Assembly: GCF_002099425.1 (NCBI RefSeq)
Contig: NW_018343955.1
Location: forward strand, 17,402,501 to 17,466,500
Source of the DNA: Phascolarctos cinereus
Taxonomy: Eukaryota; Chordata; Mammalia; Diprotodontia; Phascolarctidae
Length of the DNA: 64,000 bases
Direction: 5' to 3'
A program made the translations under genes and the position numbers. Under the pieces are notes generated by a model that saw only the letters and a program-made list of their open reading frames with translations, was not told where the DNA came from and did not search any database. Positions 10,495 through 21,965 of the stretch are shown one piece after another; the first letter of the stretch is position 1, and each line of letters starts with the position of its first letter.

Positions 10495-10559
10495 TTCTAG
10501 CTACCTGATTATGAGATTTCTAATTGCAAACACTCCCATCATAAATTTATTGTATTTAA

Positions 10560-10738
10560 AAGACTTCTGGATTTTAGTGCAGTGGACTTGAATCCCTAGT
10601 CCAACTCAGTGATTTACTCTGTACTTAAGAGACCTTGAGCAAAGAATTTAGTCTTTGTGGCCCTTAGATTTTCCACCTACAAAATGAAAGGGAGAGACAA
10701 AATCGAATGTCTCTTCCAAATCTAAATCTTTTGAACTT
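10560..10738 (+). mobile_element. MIR-type SINE, old
   Basis: A diverged sense copy: agtgcagtggacttgaatcc, ccttgagcaaagaatttagtc, ttttccacctacaaaatg, ending cttccaaatctaaatctttt. Confidence 0.65.
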
Positions 10739-10739
10739 A

Positions 10740-12610
10740 AATGACAAAATGTCTTCACAAGGTCTGGACTATTTCATGTCTTCCTAATTGGAGAGCTGCA
10801 GTTTACCTCTAGTCAGTTGAACATAGTTGTAAAGGGGATTTGACTTTGGGCATATAGCCAACCATCTAAACTACCCATAAGCAAAAGCCAAGATTATAGC
10901 TTCCAATTGTTCAAAGGCTATTTAAAAGAGGCCCCATGGTTAATGTCTTGTAACCCTCATCTGTTCAGTCCATACAAAACACGAACTTTGATGATTTTTA
11001 CCGCTGATAAAGCTAAAGTAAAAGGTGAAGGGACATTTATGCATCATAATTTTGTCACAAAACCAGAAACAAATTGCCTTCTTCTATTTGAAGAATCACT
11101 TGATTTCTATTTGTCTGAAGAAATATAACAACAAAATGATAACCACAGCCTTGCGTGACTCTACTAAAAAAAAATATAAGGAAGTCCTCTGTCCATATTG
11201 AAGACGGTGGCAAACATCTCTAAACAGCCATGATTCATGGCAACATCATTTAACTAACAGCCTGACCACCAAAGGAAGTGTGTCAAAGGACATGTGCCAT
11301 GAAAGAAGAAAACAAAACCTCAAGAGGGCACAAGCAAGTTTGCAGCTCCTGTTCCAAGGTGTGACCCAGGTCAATGAGGGAAGGAAGGAAAACATTTCCA
11401 AAGTCACTAAAGTTACCTAGACAGTAGAGAGTGAAAACAGTTCAGGACCACCAGGTGGGTGACCAAAGTATTGAATTTTTCTGGATCACTGTTTGTAAAT
11501 GAGAAAATAGAAAAAGAGGAATACTCTCCCTGGATTTTCCATAGAGCTTTTCATGAAAAGTAAATATTAATAATGGCAATGTCTCAATCACCTTTTTGCA
11601 ATACTCAGTGTATTTAATAAGCATGCAAACAGAGGATTTTATTAAACAGATTTTTCTTGTAGTTGTTGCCTAGAAGCAGCCTAATTCTCTTTTCATAGAA
11701 CCACAAAACCTTTGAAGTTTCTGGAACAAAAGAAGAATTCCTATTTTCCACTTCTGTGGTGGGAGGACTAAATTTTCTCATTGCCACATCAAATTTCAGA
11801 GGGTCACTTTCTGGTGATTTCCCTGTCTCTGGTTCTAAGTGACAGGACAGGGAGTGGAGTTGAAATGAAGTAACAGAAGTAACATTTTGTCCAAAAGAAT
11901 CAGCTCCAGCTGTATGTCCGGTCATAGCAGACAAGAGAAAGTAGGAAAGAAAACAGGAAAACTCTAGATCAGCAGATGATTGATTTCCATGGTAACCTTT
12001 AACTAACATGGGACCAAGTGCATCAGTTTGTTTGTTTGTTTGTTTGTTTTTCCCCACCTTGAAAAACAGGCATATGGATTAGCTACTATTATGCATATGT
12101 GTCCTGATGCAAATGAAAGTGTAGGTTTGGGAGTTCAAAGCCAACCTCTCTTACTCTTATTGAAGGTATGCCAACACTGGGAGGAGGAGTATGAAAGTGA
12201 TTCAGGTTCTGGAAAAGGCTCCCACAAATGCACAACCCACTTCCAGCACCTTTGCTAGGGCCTGCCTTCCTCCTCTCCTTGGCCTCACCCTCTGAAAATA
12301 TTCCAGATATCATTGATTGGAGCATCTGAAAGAGCAGGTAAATAAAAGTCAGGGCAGGTAGGCAAGAGTAAATGTGGTGATATCACTTTTCTCCTTCAAC
12401 TAAGGAGGAATCTAGAGGAGAGAGTGGAGGTAGGACCAGAGAGTGAGAACTGTAAAACTTGTTTTAGTTTTGGATTCTTTTCCCCCCTGAAATTCCCACT
12501 CAGATAATACCTGGCACAAGCTCAGATTGTGTTACTATTTAAAAACTGGATGAAAAATGTCATTCTACATATTTACTGATTAGAAAAAAAAAGAAAGAAA
12601 AACACAAGGA
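10740..12610. other. Long repeat-poor island
   Basis: About 1.9 kb with no recognised interspersed repeat except (tttg)n at 12026-12050. The segment 10800-11160 has mixed composition with homeobox- and POU-like AT motifs and no frame pattern. The minus-strand open frame over 11614-12057 (147 codons) begins in the TTTG repeat and has no recognisable domain. The island is a candidate for conserved non-coding sequence, but conservation cannot be measured here. Confidence 0.5.
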
Positions 12611-12614
12611 AGAG

Positions 12615-12915
12615 ATCATAGCCAGAGAGCTGCAAGGGACCTCAGAGGAAATGGAGGCTCAAAGAAGTTAAATTACTTGTCCAAGGTCACCTAGATAAAG
12701 GTCACTCCTTTTTATTAGCCCATTTCCAGATGGACCTCACTTTACACAGTTCAAATGCAACCAAAATAGAGTGTACAAATGAAATCATGTGTAAATATTT
12801 TTAAATCATTGAAAAACTTAGACTTTTTAAAGGAATCAGTGCTTAACACAATGTTTAGCAGATAGTAAACACTTAATAAAATACTTGTTACCAACTGACT
12901 GACTAATTGACAGAA
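12615..12915. mobile_element. L3-tail/MIR3 fragment and L2 3' tail
   Basis: 12615-12700 has the antisense L3-tail signature (agctgcaagggacctcagag, aattacttgtccaaggtcac). 12838-12915 is a plus-strand L2 terminal piece (gtgcttaacacaatgtttagc, agtaaacacttaataaaat) ending in an (actg)n-like run. Both are short and old. Confidence 0.65.
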
Positions 12916-13860
12916 TCCTATAGTCAATTTTCTTATAAATCAATGAATATTTCTATAAAGCCAGTAATTGCCCCCCCTTAATTTTGTTATTGTTATAAAA
13001 TACTTTTGTACATCAGATTTTCTTAAGGGAGGGTAAGCTTGTATAAAAGAAAATATGTTGTTGTTGTTTTTTACAAACAATGATGCAGTTCCTATTTCTA
13101 ATTTCTACCCTGCCTAAAAATGGGTAGTGTTACCAAGAAGAGCATAGGCTTTGAGAATCAAAAAGGTAAGACATTGCTGATTTCCTATGGTGAGGAATAG
13201 AGTCATAACAGGGAGGAGGAAGAGGACACAGAAACTTGACTTTCCTCATATAATTTTGTTAATAACTGACATGACACAATATGCATACTACCCTATGTAG
13301 AGAAGCCAGGGTAGGTAAAGCATAAATTCAATTGGCCAGAGTTTAAGGACCATGGAAAAGGGACTATCTTACTATTGGGTTAGTAGTTGTTTCAGTTTTG
13401 TTTTAGTTTTATTTGTTTTTTACTCCTTCTATACCAAATCATAGCTATCTATTTCCCTCATCACAAAAAAAAATGCTTAAAATAGAAAAGACTCATGAGC
13501 ATTCACTGACAAATACTTAAAACATGAAAAGTTAACTCATAACTCCTATCATTGGGAAAGAATCCCAAGAGACTTGTTGAACTGCTAAACAGATACTTCA
13601 CATTCACTTCAGATCTGTACTGGCTAAACAGCAGCTCACAGTCCCCAAATGATCTGGTCAATCAGCCATACATGGATCATCCATCTGGAGGTGGTCATGT
13701 TTTGCTCCAAGAAAGATATCATGGTAAGGAGTACCTCCCACCATTGACAGTCAGTAACCACAAACTCCCAACCTCTCCAACTCATGAGGAAGTAACCTGG
13801 GCTGAAAATCTCCGTCTCCCAAGATCCATGTTCAGTCACCCATGCTTAGGGGGCAAAATT
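12916..13860. other. Unique DNA upstream of the rearranged L1
   Basis: About 940 bp without recognised repeat. An open frame over 13552-13902 runs across the L1 boundary at about 13862, so it cannot be a single conserved gene. It has no domain I recognise. Confidence 0.45.
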
Positions 13861-13861
13861 G

Positions 13862-16296
13862 CTTTTTTTGGTTTAGGTATCAGAACCATATTTGTGTCAT
13901 AAAAGAATTTTGGAAGAACATCTACTTTGCCTATTATTCCAAATGGTTCATTTAGTGTTGGAATTAATTATTCTTTAAATGTCTGGTACAATTCACTTTT
14001 GAATTCATGTGCTACTGGGGATTGTTTTAGGGAGCTCATTTATGGCTTGTACAAATTTTTTCCTAAGATAGGGTTGTTGAAATATTTTATTTCCTCTTCC
14101 GTTAATCTGGGCAATTTATATTTTTGTAAATAGTCTCCACTTTGGGGCTATGTTGAGGGCCCCTGTTTCCTGGTAGCTCCAAGTATTAGTGTTCCTCTTT
14201 GCTCTGGAATTGTGATGTGGAAATGACTATGGGCAATGCAACAGGGTCCTACAACTAATGCCAGCAAAGGGTCTCCTCTAATTTCTTTCTCACCAGCTGT
14301 CTTACATACCCTTAGTGTTTCCTGGCTCTTTCCTGTTACTGCTGTTGTCACAGCAACCTGCAAGGTCTGCTGCTGGTATTGCAGCCGCATGCACTCTGGG
14401 TTGGCTCCTACCTCAGTATCTCAGAACTCTCCTTTTAACCTCCTTACCTGTCTTGAGCTGGAAAAAAATGTCTTACCCGAACATTTTGTTGGCTCTGCCG
14501 CTCTAGAATTCAATTTGGGTATTGTTTTAGAGTTATTTGGGGGAGAAATGTTAGGAGAATTCAGCTGCCTCTACTCTGCCATCTTGGCTCTGCCCTAATT
14601 TCTACTATTGTTATTCCAATCCTCATTTTGCAACCATAATGTTACATACCATAAAAATGGAAGAATTCAGTGTCTTATAACTGGGGGCTGGATTGAAGCA
14701 CTTTTTAAGGGGCTATGTACATAAAAACTGTAGACCAATTTCCCTAATGAATATTGATCAAAAAAATTTTAAAAGATTCTAGCAAAATTACAGTAATATA
14801 TCACAAATATCATATACTATGACCAGGTGAGATTTATACCAAGAATGCAAAGCTGGTTCAATATTGGGAAAACAATCAGCATAGTTGGCCATATCAACAA
14901 TAAAACTCATGTGACTATCTCAATAGATGCAGAAAAAGATTTTGACAAAATACAACACTCATTTCTATTAAAAACACGGCAAAGCATAGGAATGAATGGA
15001 GCTTTCCTGAAAATGATAAGTGGTATCTAAAGCAAGAGCAAGCAATACCATACACCAAGATAAGGGTAAAATGGTACATGATTTGGACATAAAGGATTAT
15101 ATAAGCAAATTAGAGGAGCACAAAAAATTTCCCCTTTCAGATCTATGGATAAGGAAAGAATTTATGACTAAACAAGAAATAAAGAGGATGCAGGAAGTAA
15201 AATGGATAATTCTGATCACATGAAATTAAGCAGTTTTTGCACAAAGAAAACCAATTCAGCCAAGATTAAAAAGAAAGTCAGAAACTTGGGGGAAATTACA
15301 GCATGTTTCTCCAAAAAAAGCCTCATTTCTCAAATACAAAGGAAACTGAGTCAAATTTATAATAATATGAGCCAAATATACAAAGGATATAAAAGGCAGT
15401 TTTCAGAAAAAGAAATCAAAACTCTCTATAGTCATATGAAAATATGCTCTAAATTGATTAAAGAAATCAAATTAAAATAATTCTGAGGTACTACCTAACA
15501 CCTATCAGATTGCCTAACATGACAGAAAAGGAAAATAAAGAATGTTGGAAAGGATGCGAAAAAATTAGGACACTAGTGTACTGTTGATGAAGTTATGAAC
15601 TGATCCAACCATTCTGGAGAGCAATTTGGAACTATATCCTAAGGGCAATTGAGCTGTGCATATCCTTTGACCCAGTAATAACACTCTTCAGTCTGTATCC
15701 CAAAGAGACCAAAGAAAAAGAAAAATAACCCATTTGTACAAAAATATTTATAGCAGCTTTTTTTTGTGGTAGCAAAGTATTAGAAGCTGAAGGGATGCCC
15801 ATCCAATTGGAGAATAGCTGAACATGCTATGATAAATTATTATGATGGAACACCATTGTGTTATAAAAAATGATGAGCAGGATGGTTTCAGAAATACCTG
15901 AGAATACTTATATGAACTCATTCAAAGTGAAGTGAGAAAAGCCAGGAGAATATTGTACCCAGTAACAGCAATATTTTATGATGACCAATCGTGAATGACA
16001 GCTGTTCTGATCAATCCAAGACAATTCCAAAGGACTTATGATGAAAAAAAGCTATTTGCTTCTGGAGAAAAAACTGATGAAGTCTGAGTACAGATTGAAG
16101 CATATTGTTTTTCACTTTTTCACTTTATTTTTCTTTCTTTTTTTCTTGAAGCAAGGCTAGTATGGAAATACGTTTTGCTTGATTTCACACGTATAATTCA
16201 TATGACATTTCTTGCCTTCTCAATGGGAGGGGAGGGGAGGGAGGGAGGTTGAGAATTCAGAACTCAATTTTTTAAATAAAAAAATACTGCTTTTAA
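13862..16296 (+). mobile_element. L1 LINE with inverted 5' segment and internal deletions
   Basis: Three parts. 13862-14595 is antisense L1: read on the minus strand it starts with an L1 5' end (gcagagccaagatggcag) and jumps to ORF2 reverse transcriptase (FFYDTNMVLIPKPKK). 14596-14722 is unassigned. From about 14725 the plus strand reads CRPISLMNIDQK and then SIDAEKDFDKIQHSFLLK. It jumps at about 15018-15020 to the ORF2 C-terminus (MVHDLDIKDYISKLEE) and ends with the L1 3' UTR and a T/A-rich tail near 16296. The inverted and direct parts meet at neighbouring ORF2 positions, which is the pattern of twin priming. There is no intact ORF and no clear TSD. Confidence 0.85.
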
Positions 16297-16299
16297 AAA

Positions 16300-16400
16300 G
16301 GAATAACAATAGTGCCTCCATCATCACATTGTAAGGAAAGTGCTTTGTAAACAGTGGAATGCTATAGAATCATGGATTATTATTATTTCAGTAACTGTTG
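16300..16400 (+). mobile_element. MIR/THER1 3' end fragment
   Basis: The piece gtaaggaaagtgctttgtaa, followed by atgctatagaatcatgg and a (tta)n run, matches the L2-like 3' end of THER1/MIR. Its 5' part is not visible on the other side of the L1, so the insertion point is unclear. Confidence 0.55.
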
Positions 16401-16530
16401 GTTTGTTTTGTCTTACAACACAAAGACTAAAACCCAGAAAGAAATGGTTCCTCTCTTCATATGAAGCATGTTTATCAATTAGTGCAAAACAAACATGGTT
16501 TGATCTTTTAGGTGCTTTTTTATGCCTATG

Positions 16531-16539
16531 CACACACAC

Positions 16540-16578
<39 letters not shown>
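16531..16578. repeat. (CA)n(TG)n microsatellite
   Basis: Five CA units are followed by about 18 GT units. The change from CA to GT makes the left end self-complementary, so a small hairpin is possible. Confidence 0.95.
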
Positions 16579-16584
16579 TGGTAA

Positions 16585-16775
16585 AATTATAGGATATTAG
16601 ATCAAAAGCTAGAGGTCATCCAGTTCAACCTTCTCATTTTACAGATTAGGAAACTGAGGTCTTAAAAGGTCAAGAGATTTGCCCAAGCTCACTGAGTTGA
16701 TAAGTAGCAGAAACAAGATTTGAACCCAGGTTGCCTGACTCCAAACCTAAAACTCTTTCCATTGTACTGTATGTG
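16585..16775 (-). mobile_element. L3-tail/MIR3-type SINE
   Basis: Antisense: gaggtcatccagttcaacc, ttacagattaggaaactgag, agatttgcccaagctcac, gatttgaacccaggttgcc, and aactctttccattgtactg. It is near full length. Confidence 0.85.
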
Positions 16776-16861
16776 TATCTATACACACGTTACGTGTATG
16801 TAAAGGGAAGTAAACAAAGTTGGCTAATGGGGTACATTGCCCTCTTTTGGAAAACTCAGGC

Positions 16862-16955
16862 ACCAATCAATATTCATTTAGCACCTATTATAAGTGAGAC
16901 ACTGTGACAAGTGTTGGGGATACAAAAAAAGGACAAAAGATAGCCAGCCATTAAT
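16862..16955 (-). mobile_element. L2 3' tail
   Basis: The antisense L2 terminus: catttagcacctattataag, gacaagtgttggggatac, then an A-rich stretch. It is about 90 bp. Confidence 0.8.
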
Positions 16956-17850
16956 CTTCCTCCTTTTCTATTGCCTATACCCCATCCTCAACCAATGACC
17001 TACATTCTTTGTTTCTCATTTAGATTCCTAGAGCCTTATTAATGCAAATTCCTGTGAGGATATATAAACATTATATAAACATATCCTGTGTGGATATACG
17101 CATCATGAGCATTTATACCATTTGATTTCAAAGATGGTGTTACTACTGAAGTCGGTTGCTTCCCATGCTATGTACCTATGGAGGGTATTTCCTAGGTCAG
17201 CAGTTATGACCTACATTTGTACTGTGTGATGCTCTTTGTGGCTTTGTTTTTTTCCTCCCATTGGCCCCATGACGCCTTTGCTTCCAGTAGCTGCCCCATC
17301 TCTGGCTGCTGCATGGCAGGTGACTCCCCAGCAGTTTTCATTATTTAACAAATGCAGACATATAGTCAAGGACTGGGTCAGCATATGAAACCTGAGCCTA
17401 AGCCCTGGATCAGCTGGCTATGGTAAGATGATGGAAAGCCTTCGGTAACAGAAGGAGGACACTTTGTCTGGTTTATACTACAAACCAGATGAGTAATGCC
17501 TAAAGAGGCTTATTTTCAGTCAGAGTCATCACATGACACTTCTCTTCTGTCCTACATTAACCACATCTACTTTACATCAGTAAGCAAGCAAAACGAAAGC
17601 ATCCAAGTAGCATGTTATAATGGGCTTTTACCATAGCTTCCCTCAAATTCAAACACTGACACCCGTCTTCACCCCCTCTTCCCACAAAAGTCCACACACT
17701 GTGTAGCTACTTCTCCTTCCCCCCAGGTATGATATTAAGGCTATACCTTCACTCACATTCAAATTTTCCCATTTTACTAGGTATTGTCTATTAATATTAT
17801 TGTGCAGTTTATTAATCTTTGTTTCTACCAAATAGAATCATGCTTGGCTT
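16956..17850. other. Repeat-poor island
   Basis: About 900 bp without a recognised repeat. 17100-17480 has GC nearer 50 percent than its surroundings. It includes ccattggccccatgacgcc (CCAAT-box-like on the minus strand plus a CRE-like half site) and the inverted pair ggtca/tgacc near 17195-17211. It is a candidate regulatory element, with no coding pattern. Confidence 0.45.
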
Positions 17851-17852
17851 AT

Positions 17853-17985
17853 GTGAATGAAAGAATGAATGAAAAAGCATTGAAGTGATTTCTATGTGCC
17901 AGGCACTGAGGCAAATACTGGGAATAGAAATTTTTAAAAAGTGAAAGGGTTCCTACTCTCAAGAGCTTCACTCTCTAAGTAGGAG
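17853..17985 (-). mobile_element. L2 3' tail ending in purine tract
   Basis: Antisense L2 terminus (ctatgtgccaggcactgagg, cctactctcaagagcttcac) running directly into the purine microsatellite. Confidence 0.8.
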
Positions 17986-18293
<308 letters not shown>

Positions 18294-18639
18294 TAACTTT
18301 AGGTAGGATGGAAAGGCAGAAAGGTCCTAAGTGTACAATAGTAGAATGTACTACTTGGGAGTTACATCAATATGCCAGATGATGGTACAGGGCAGAGAAC
18401 CAAGGCAGATAGTAAAGTCTGGTGGTTCTCCATCTCACCAGAAGGAAGGAGTTTCATTTGATCCAAGCCATGTGAGCAGTCAAGTATCATGGACCTGTGT
18501 AACCTAAAAGCTTATGTTTCCTTTCTTAGATGTGGTATTCTTCCTGTATAAGACTCTTCTTTTTTCCTTAAAGTCCAAAGAATATCCCTCAATCAGTGGC
18601 ACATGATAGACAGTGATAGGACATTTTCCAATTAGTTCA
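18294..18639. other. Unique DNA
   Basis: About 350 bp with no recognised repeat, open frame or RNA gene. Confidence 0.5.
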
Positions 18640-18708
18640 GTTCTACTGACATTTATTAAACATCTACTCCGTGTTCAGTATTGTCTGACGATACAAGTCA
18701 TCTACTCA
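18640..18708 (-). mobile_element. L2 3' tail fragment
   Basis: Antisense: tactgacatttattaaacatc, tactccgtgttcagtattg. It is a short, old piece just before a SINE. Confidence 0.7.
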
Positions 18709-18709
18709 G

Positions 18710-18958
18710 CTAGGTGGTGTGGTGGATAGAATGCTGGGACTGCAGTAAGGAAAACCTGAGTTCAAATCCAACCTCAAACACTTATTAGCTGTTTGACCTC
18801 GGGCAGGTCACTTTAATCTTTATCTTAGTTTCCTTAACAGAAAATTGGAGATAATGATAGTACCCAAGATTGTTATGAGGCTTAAATGAGGTAATATTTG
18901 TAAAGTACTTAACATAGTGTCTGGCACATAGTAACCAGTATACAAATGCTATTTTTTC
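18710..18958 (+). mobile_element. THER1/WSINE-like CORE-SINE
   Basis: Sense copy with head (agctaggtggtgtggtgg), core (cttattagctgtttgacctcg) and L2-like 3' end (gtaaagtacttaacatagtg, tctggcacatagtaacc). Confidence 0.88.
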
Positions 18959-18959
18959 T

Positions 18960-19067
18960 TTCTCAACATAGGAAGTAAGCATTTCAAGATTGCCTGGGAA
19001 TTCAAGAATTTTTACCACGTTACATACAATAAAATGTATTGGCAATATATAATACCTGTGCTAGTAT
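18960..19067. other. Short unique stretch
   Basis: About 100 bp with no recognised feature. Confidence 0.4.
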
Positions 19068-19538
19068 TATAGAGGCAATATGTTGTAGTGTAATGGTTCC
19101 CAACTTTTTTCCCATGAACCTCTTTCAACAAAAACAATAAAAATGTATTGTGAACCCCTAGGGTAATTTAATATGCTAATCACAATATTTTGAAAAAATT
19201 TACAACTTATGACATTGTTAAAACATTTTAACATGAACCCTTTTGCATTATTATTGAAAATCCCCAAGTGGTTAGCAAACCACTAAATAGGAACCACTAT
19301 GGATAGAGGGCCACAGAGCCAGGGAAATCTTGGTTCTAGTCCCATCTCTGACACATACTGGCTATATGACCCTGCACTACTCATTTATCCACTTAGTGCT
19401 CTATTTAGGCAACACTCTAAGATGTTATATTGCAGAGAAAGTGCTTACCTACATTGATAGGGGGAGTTTCCTCCCTTGGGAGATACTTACAGCAATGAAA
19501 TCACAAGTCAAATCCCCATCTATACGCCCAAAGTGGTT
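19068..19538 (+). mobile_element. CORE-SINE with distinctive 3' module, split by hAT-like insert
   Basis: The head (gaggcaatatgttgtagtg) and body (gatagagggccacagagcc) are separated by the insert at 19092-19296. The 3' module reads gcaacactctaagatg, attgcagagaaagtgc, ggggagtttcctcccttgg, caatgaaatcacaagtc. Eight more copies of this module occur in the window, at 26050, 26825, 27400, 33030, 34745, 47340, 53275 and 62225. I recognise the family but cannot name it with confidence. Confidence 0.75.
19092..19296. mobile_element. hAT-like non-autonomous DNA transposon, nested
   Basis: The ends aatggttcccaac and (reverse complement) agtggttcctat resemble hAT-Charlie terminal repeats. The interior has cccatgaacctctttcaac and gtgaacccctaggg, typical of such relics. 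It interrupts a CORE-SINE whose two parts join cleanly. The TSD is not clear. Confidence 0.6.
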
Positions 19539-19539
19539 T

Positions 19540-19729
19540 AAATTTAGAATCCTGAGAGCTGAATGTTATACTAAATATACTTTCTGTGCATTGGATCTGT
19601 GATTGGTGAGGAACTTATCTCCATGAGTCATGACTTGATGTCTCAATACCTACGGGATGCTACTTAACATTGATATGACATATTCCATCAATCATCACAT
19701 TTATGTAGCCCCTACAAGGCCCTAGAACT
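19540..19729. other. Unique DNA
   Basis: About 190 bp with no recognised repeat or gene. Confidence 0.4.
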
Positions 19730-20098
19730 AGAGGCAGAAGATGTGGTAGGATTGTGGGCAAACCACATAACCTAACCTCTCTGAGAATGAGTTTCCTTAT
19801 TTATAAGGTGAAAATAATAACTCTTTGCCACCTTCCTTATAGAGTTCTTGTGATGTAATACATACACAGTACATCATAACCACAAAGCATTAAGCAAATG
19901 TGTTCTCATCATTATCATCAACAACAACACTTCAGTTCTTACGAGCAAAAGTTCATAATTCTAGAGCTGACAGAAACTTCATAGGTCATATGTTACACAC
20001 CTCACTCATTTTGCAGAAAAGGAAATTGAGACCCAAGGAGATTGAATGATTGCCAGAGATCCTATATGTAGTAATGTCAGAGGCAGCATCTAAACCAT
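19730..20098. mobile_element. MIR (+) followed by L3-tail/MIR3 (-)
   Basis: 19730-19925 is a diverged sense MIR (gaatgagtttccttatttat, gttcttgtgatgtaatac, acaaagcattaagcaaatg). 19945-20098 is an antisense L3-tail piece (gagctgacagaaacttcatag, aaattgagacccaaggag). They lie in opposite orientation. Confidence 0.7.
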
Positions 20099-20462
20099 CC
20101 GACTCCTACTACTACAAGGGATCTAAGGTATTTTCTACGTGGTTATACCCTCTCCAACAATGCCAGTCACAACTCAATCTTCTCATCTCACGTGATTCCT
20201 GTCCATGGCTTCCCATACATTTTCAACAGAGTAGAGGTTTCTTTTAGTTCTTTTAGTATTCTGTGGAAATTAATGAAGCACAGAGGCAACCCATTGATTA
20301 TTTCTCACTCTCACCATATAACCCTCCTTTTCAGCCATACAATCCTCTGATGATATCCTTTACCTTAATTCTCTTGGGAAATTCTTGAATAGTAATGCCT
20401 TGTAGCAGCCTACTCATAACCACAATGTGCTTCTCCATTGCTCTTTGGGTGATGCTTAATTT
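20099..20462. other. Unique DNA
   Basis: About 360 bp. Faint resemblance to an L2 ORF region (cccatacattttcaacagag) is too weak to assign. Confidence 0.4.
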
Positions 20463-20612
20463 CAACTTTCTTTCTTCCTTCCTTCTTTCCTTCCTCCCTT
20501 CCTCTCTTACTCTCTCTCCTCCTCCTCCTCCTCCTCCTTTTTCTTCCTCTTCCTCTTCTCTTCTCCTTCCTCTTCTTCTTCTCATCGTCATCACCATCAC
20601 CATCATCATAAT
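20463..20612. repeat. 150-bp pyrimidine-rich tract (CTTT/CTC/CTT)n then (ATC)n
   Basis: Almost all C or T on the plus strand to about 20584, with (CTC)n at 20518-20540, then CAT/ATC units. It explains the glutamate- and arginine-rich frames on the minus strand. Confidence 0.95.
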
Positions 20613-20984
20613 AATCTGTATTAATAAACAACATTCTCTGTCTTTAAGAGTTTTCACTATAAATGGGAGAAAAGTGATAGATGCATCAAAAGATGGCTAT
20701 CCACATTAGGCAATCTACGACAAGCTTCAAATAAATGATGTTTATAATAAGTATGAAGAAATTAGGAGGGAAAGACCATCTTGAGTTCTGATGCTCAAGC
20801 AAGGTTACATGGAATGGATGAGATATTATCTAAGTTGGAGAGAAGGGAAGGGAGAGTTCACTTCACATGGGAGAGAAGAGAAGCAGAAACAAGAATGTGC
20901 AAGAAACGTTTAAGGCACAGGGTGGACTGGTCTGGCTGGGTTAGTAGACTCATGTCAGGAAACAGAATCATCCATTACTGCTTA
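20613..20984. other. Unique DNA
   Basis: About 370 bp without a recognised repeat or coding pattern. Confidence 0.4.
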
Positions 20985-21310
20985 CAAGGACCCTCAGGGG
21001 CCATCCGGTTAATCTCTTTATCTTATGGCTGAGGAAACTAAGGCCTAGGGAAGGTAAGTGAGTTGCCTTAGTTCCTAAAAGTGATAAACATCAGAGCTAA
21101 GATTTGAACTAAAGTCTATTCATGTTGCATATCAGTGCCCTTTTCACTGTACCAAACTGTGTCCCTCAGTAGTGAGAGGTAAGTTTGGAAAGGTGATCTG
21201 GGGCCAGGTTGCAGTGAGCCTTGAAGGCCAAGATAAGAAATCTGGACTATTTCATATGAGCATTGGAAAGTTGATCATTGAAGATTTGGGCCCAGGAAAG
21301 TGAGATAATG
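20985..21310 (-). mobile_element. L3-tail/MIR3 then old L2 fragment
   Basis: 20985-21165 is an antisense L3-tail/MIR3 copy (gaggaaactaaggcctaggg, atttgaactaaagtctattc, tgcccttttcactgtacc). 21168-21310 resembles antisense L2 (ggccaggttgcagtgagcc, ttgaaggccaagataag) but is old. Confidence 0.65.
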
Positions 21311-21559
21311 AAGGAAATATTTTTAGAAATGTGCTATATTATCTTACCTACATCTGGAAAGATCTCTAGTTAAGAACTTCATATTATTGATTTAAAAAAA
21401 AACTTTTAAGTAACTGTCAATACTGTGATCCCTGACTTGTATCTAGGAAATGAGAATTTGAGAAATGAAGTCACTCCTCTGACATCATAAAACAAGCTTG
21501 TTACAGAACTGAGGGAAGCCAGATTCTCCATTCTTAAAATAATTTGAAGTATAGAAAAG
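21311..21559. other. Unique DNA
   Basis: About 250 bp with no recognised feature. Confidence 0.4.
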
Positions 21560-21965
21560 TTAAAAGACCTCAGTTTTAGTACCTGTTCTTCTATTATTAA
21601 CTAGCATAACCTGGAGCAATCATTGCTTCTCAATGCCTCAGTTTCCTCACATGTCAAATGGTGAATGGTAACTACTATAACAATACAGAGTTGTTGAGAG
21701 GATAAAATGAGATAACAATAGCTAGCACTTAATAGTAGCTAGCATTTTCATAGCACTTTCAAGTTTGCAAAGTTCTTTCCAAATACTGTCTCACTTTATC
21801 CTTAAAACAACCCTGGGAGGTTATTATCCTCATTTTACAAATGAAGAAACTGAGGCAAAGAGTAGGAAGTTAATTGCCCAGGTCACACAGCTAGCAAATG
21901 TCCAATGATGAATTTGAACTTAGATCTTTCTGAATCCAGATCTAACTTCACACAGAAGCAAGCTC
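21560..21965. mobile_element. Two MIR/THER1 SINEs, tail to tail
   Basis: 21560-21717 is sense MIR (aatgcctcagtttcctcac, gttgttgagaggataaaatg). 21718-21965 is antisense MIR (gctagcattttcatagcac, cctgggaggttattatcctc, aagaaactgaggcaaagag). The two L2-like 3' ends meet at about 21717. Confidence 0.8.

Noticed and set aside
11614-12057. 147-codon open frame, minus strand, in unique DNA
   Set aside because: The start lies in a (TTTG)n repeat, there is no domain or signal, and one or two frames of this length are expected by chance in 64 kb of six frames.
13552-13902. 116-codon frame just left of the L1
   Set aside because: It crosses the L1 insertion boundary and has no recognisable domain.
14236-14598. 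120-codon frame rich in Ser/Leu
   Set aside because: It is antisense to an L1 5' UTR segment.
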